In this document: piece after piece, positions 38,587 to 38,846 of the stretch
How the letters are laid out: each line of letters starts with the position of its first letter
How positions within the stretch are numbered: the stretch's first letter is position 1
NCBI GenBank assembly: GCA_010031635.1
Contig: RGZI01000007.1
Coordinates: 1 to 38,846 of the forward strand
DNA from: Actinomycetota bacterium
Lineage (GTDB): Bacteria > Actinomycetota > Actinomycetes > Nanopelagicales > Nanopelagicaceae
Direction of reading: 5' to 3'
DNA: 38,846 nucleotides
The notes under the pieces: model-generated
Databases searched by the model: none
What the model was told of the DNA's origin: nothing
Seen by the model: only the letters and a program-made list of their open reading frames with translations
Position numbers and translations under genes: made by a program

Positions 38587-38846
38587 TTACGCCTTTCCTT
38601 CCCCTGAGATATAGATCAACCGATATTTGCCGATTTGAATTTGGTCACCATGTACTAAAGCAGCGCTATCTGAACGCTGACCATTTACATAGCTTCCATT
38701 CAAGCTTCCGCTATCGGTGATTGTGAATCCTTTTCCGATCCGTTCCAAAGTCGCATGAACTCTTGAAACAGTTACATCATCTAAAAAAATCTCATTTTTT
38801 GGATTGCGACCAATAGTTAATTTTTCGGTGTTGAGTAAATATCTAG
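38587..38846 (-). CDS. FHA domain protein (GarA-like), C-terminal part (runs off window)
   Basis: Minus-strand RYLLNTEKLTIGRNPKNEIFLDDVTVSRVHATLERIGKGFTITDSGSLNGSYVNGQRSDSAALVHGDQIQIGKYRLIYISGEGKA*. Confidence 0.9.
   Translation of the reverse strand, partial: RYLLNTEKLTIGRNPKNEIFLDDVTVSRVHATLERIGKGFTITDSGSLNGSYVNGQRSDSAALVHGDQIQIGKYRLIYISGEGKA

Overview
The window is a gene-dense actinobacterial chromosome segment. Lineage markers are mshC, pafB/pafC, helY, DUF3090, the SCO1664-type protein, DUF5703, and a garA/ftsR/DUF151/MerR/gcvP block. The low GC and compact spacing suggest a streamlined freshwater-type actinobacterium (acI/Nanopelagicales-like); that placement is inference. About 80% is core synteny: ABC-F, apt, tRNA-Leu(GAG), M20 peptidase, aldo/keto reductase, histidine phosphatase-DUF3090-SCO1664-mshC, PAC2, metH, HAD, RecB-like nuclease, trmI, PPIase, pafBC, tatAC, lipid kinase, helY, 5'-3' exonuclease, lnt, then gcvP-MerR-DUF151-ftsR-FHA. 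An accessory insertion of about 7.6 kb (roughly 26.1-33.7 kb) lies between lnt and gcvP. It holds an atypical enolase-superfamily gene, sugar-type ABC permeases, a Tat-signal solute-binding protein, a PF12831-like FAD oxidoreductase and a tandem-duplicated SUMF1/FGE-fold protein. Main observations: (1) the Pup-proteasome block expected between trmI and pafB is absent while pafBC-tatAC-helY is retained; (2) three conserved genes (M20 peptidase, ABC permease, gcvP) carry internal deletions at essential motifs, either real decay or assembly collapse; (3) a near-duplicate 29-bp promoter/operator element precedes both the enolase gene and the ABC operon; (4) TANNNT boxes sit exactly 6-7 nt upstream of at least seven starts, indicating leaderless transcription; (5) a 12-bp phased repeat array lies between ftsR and DUF151; (6) the phosphatase/kinase-like neighbourhood of mshC is a candidate place to look for the missing mycothiol phosphatase. 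No CRISPR, phage or transposase was seen.
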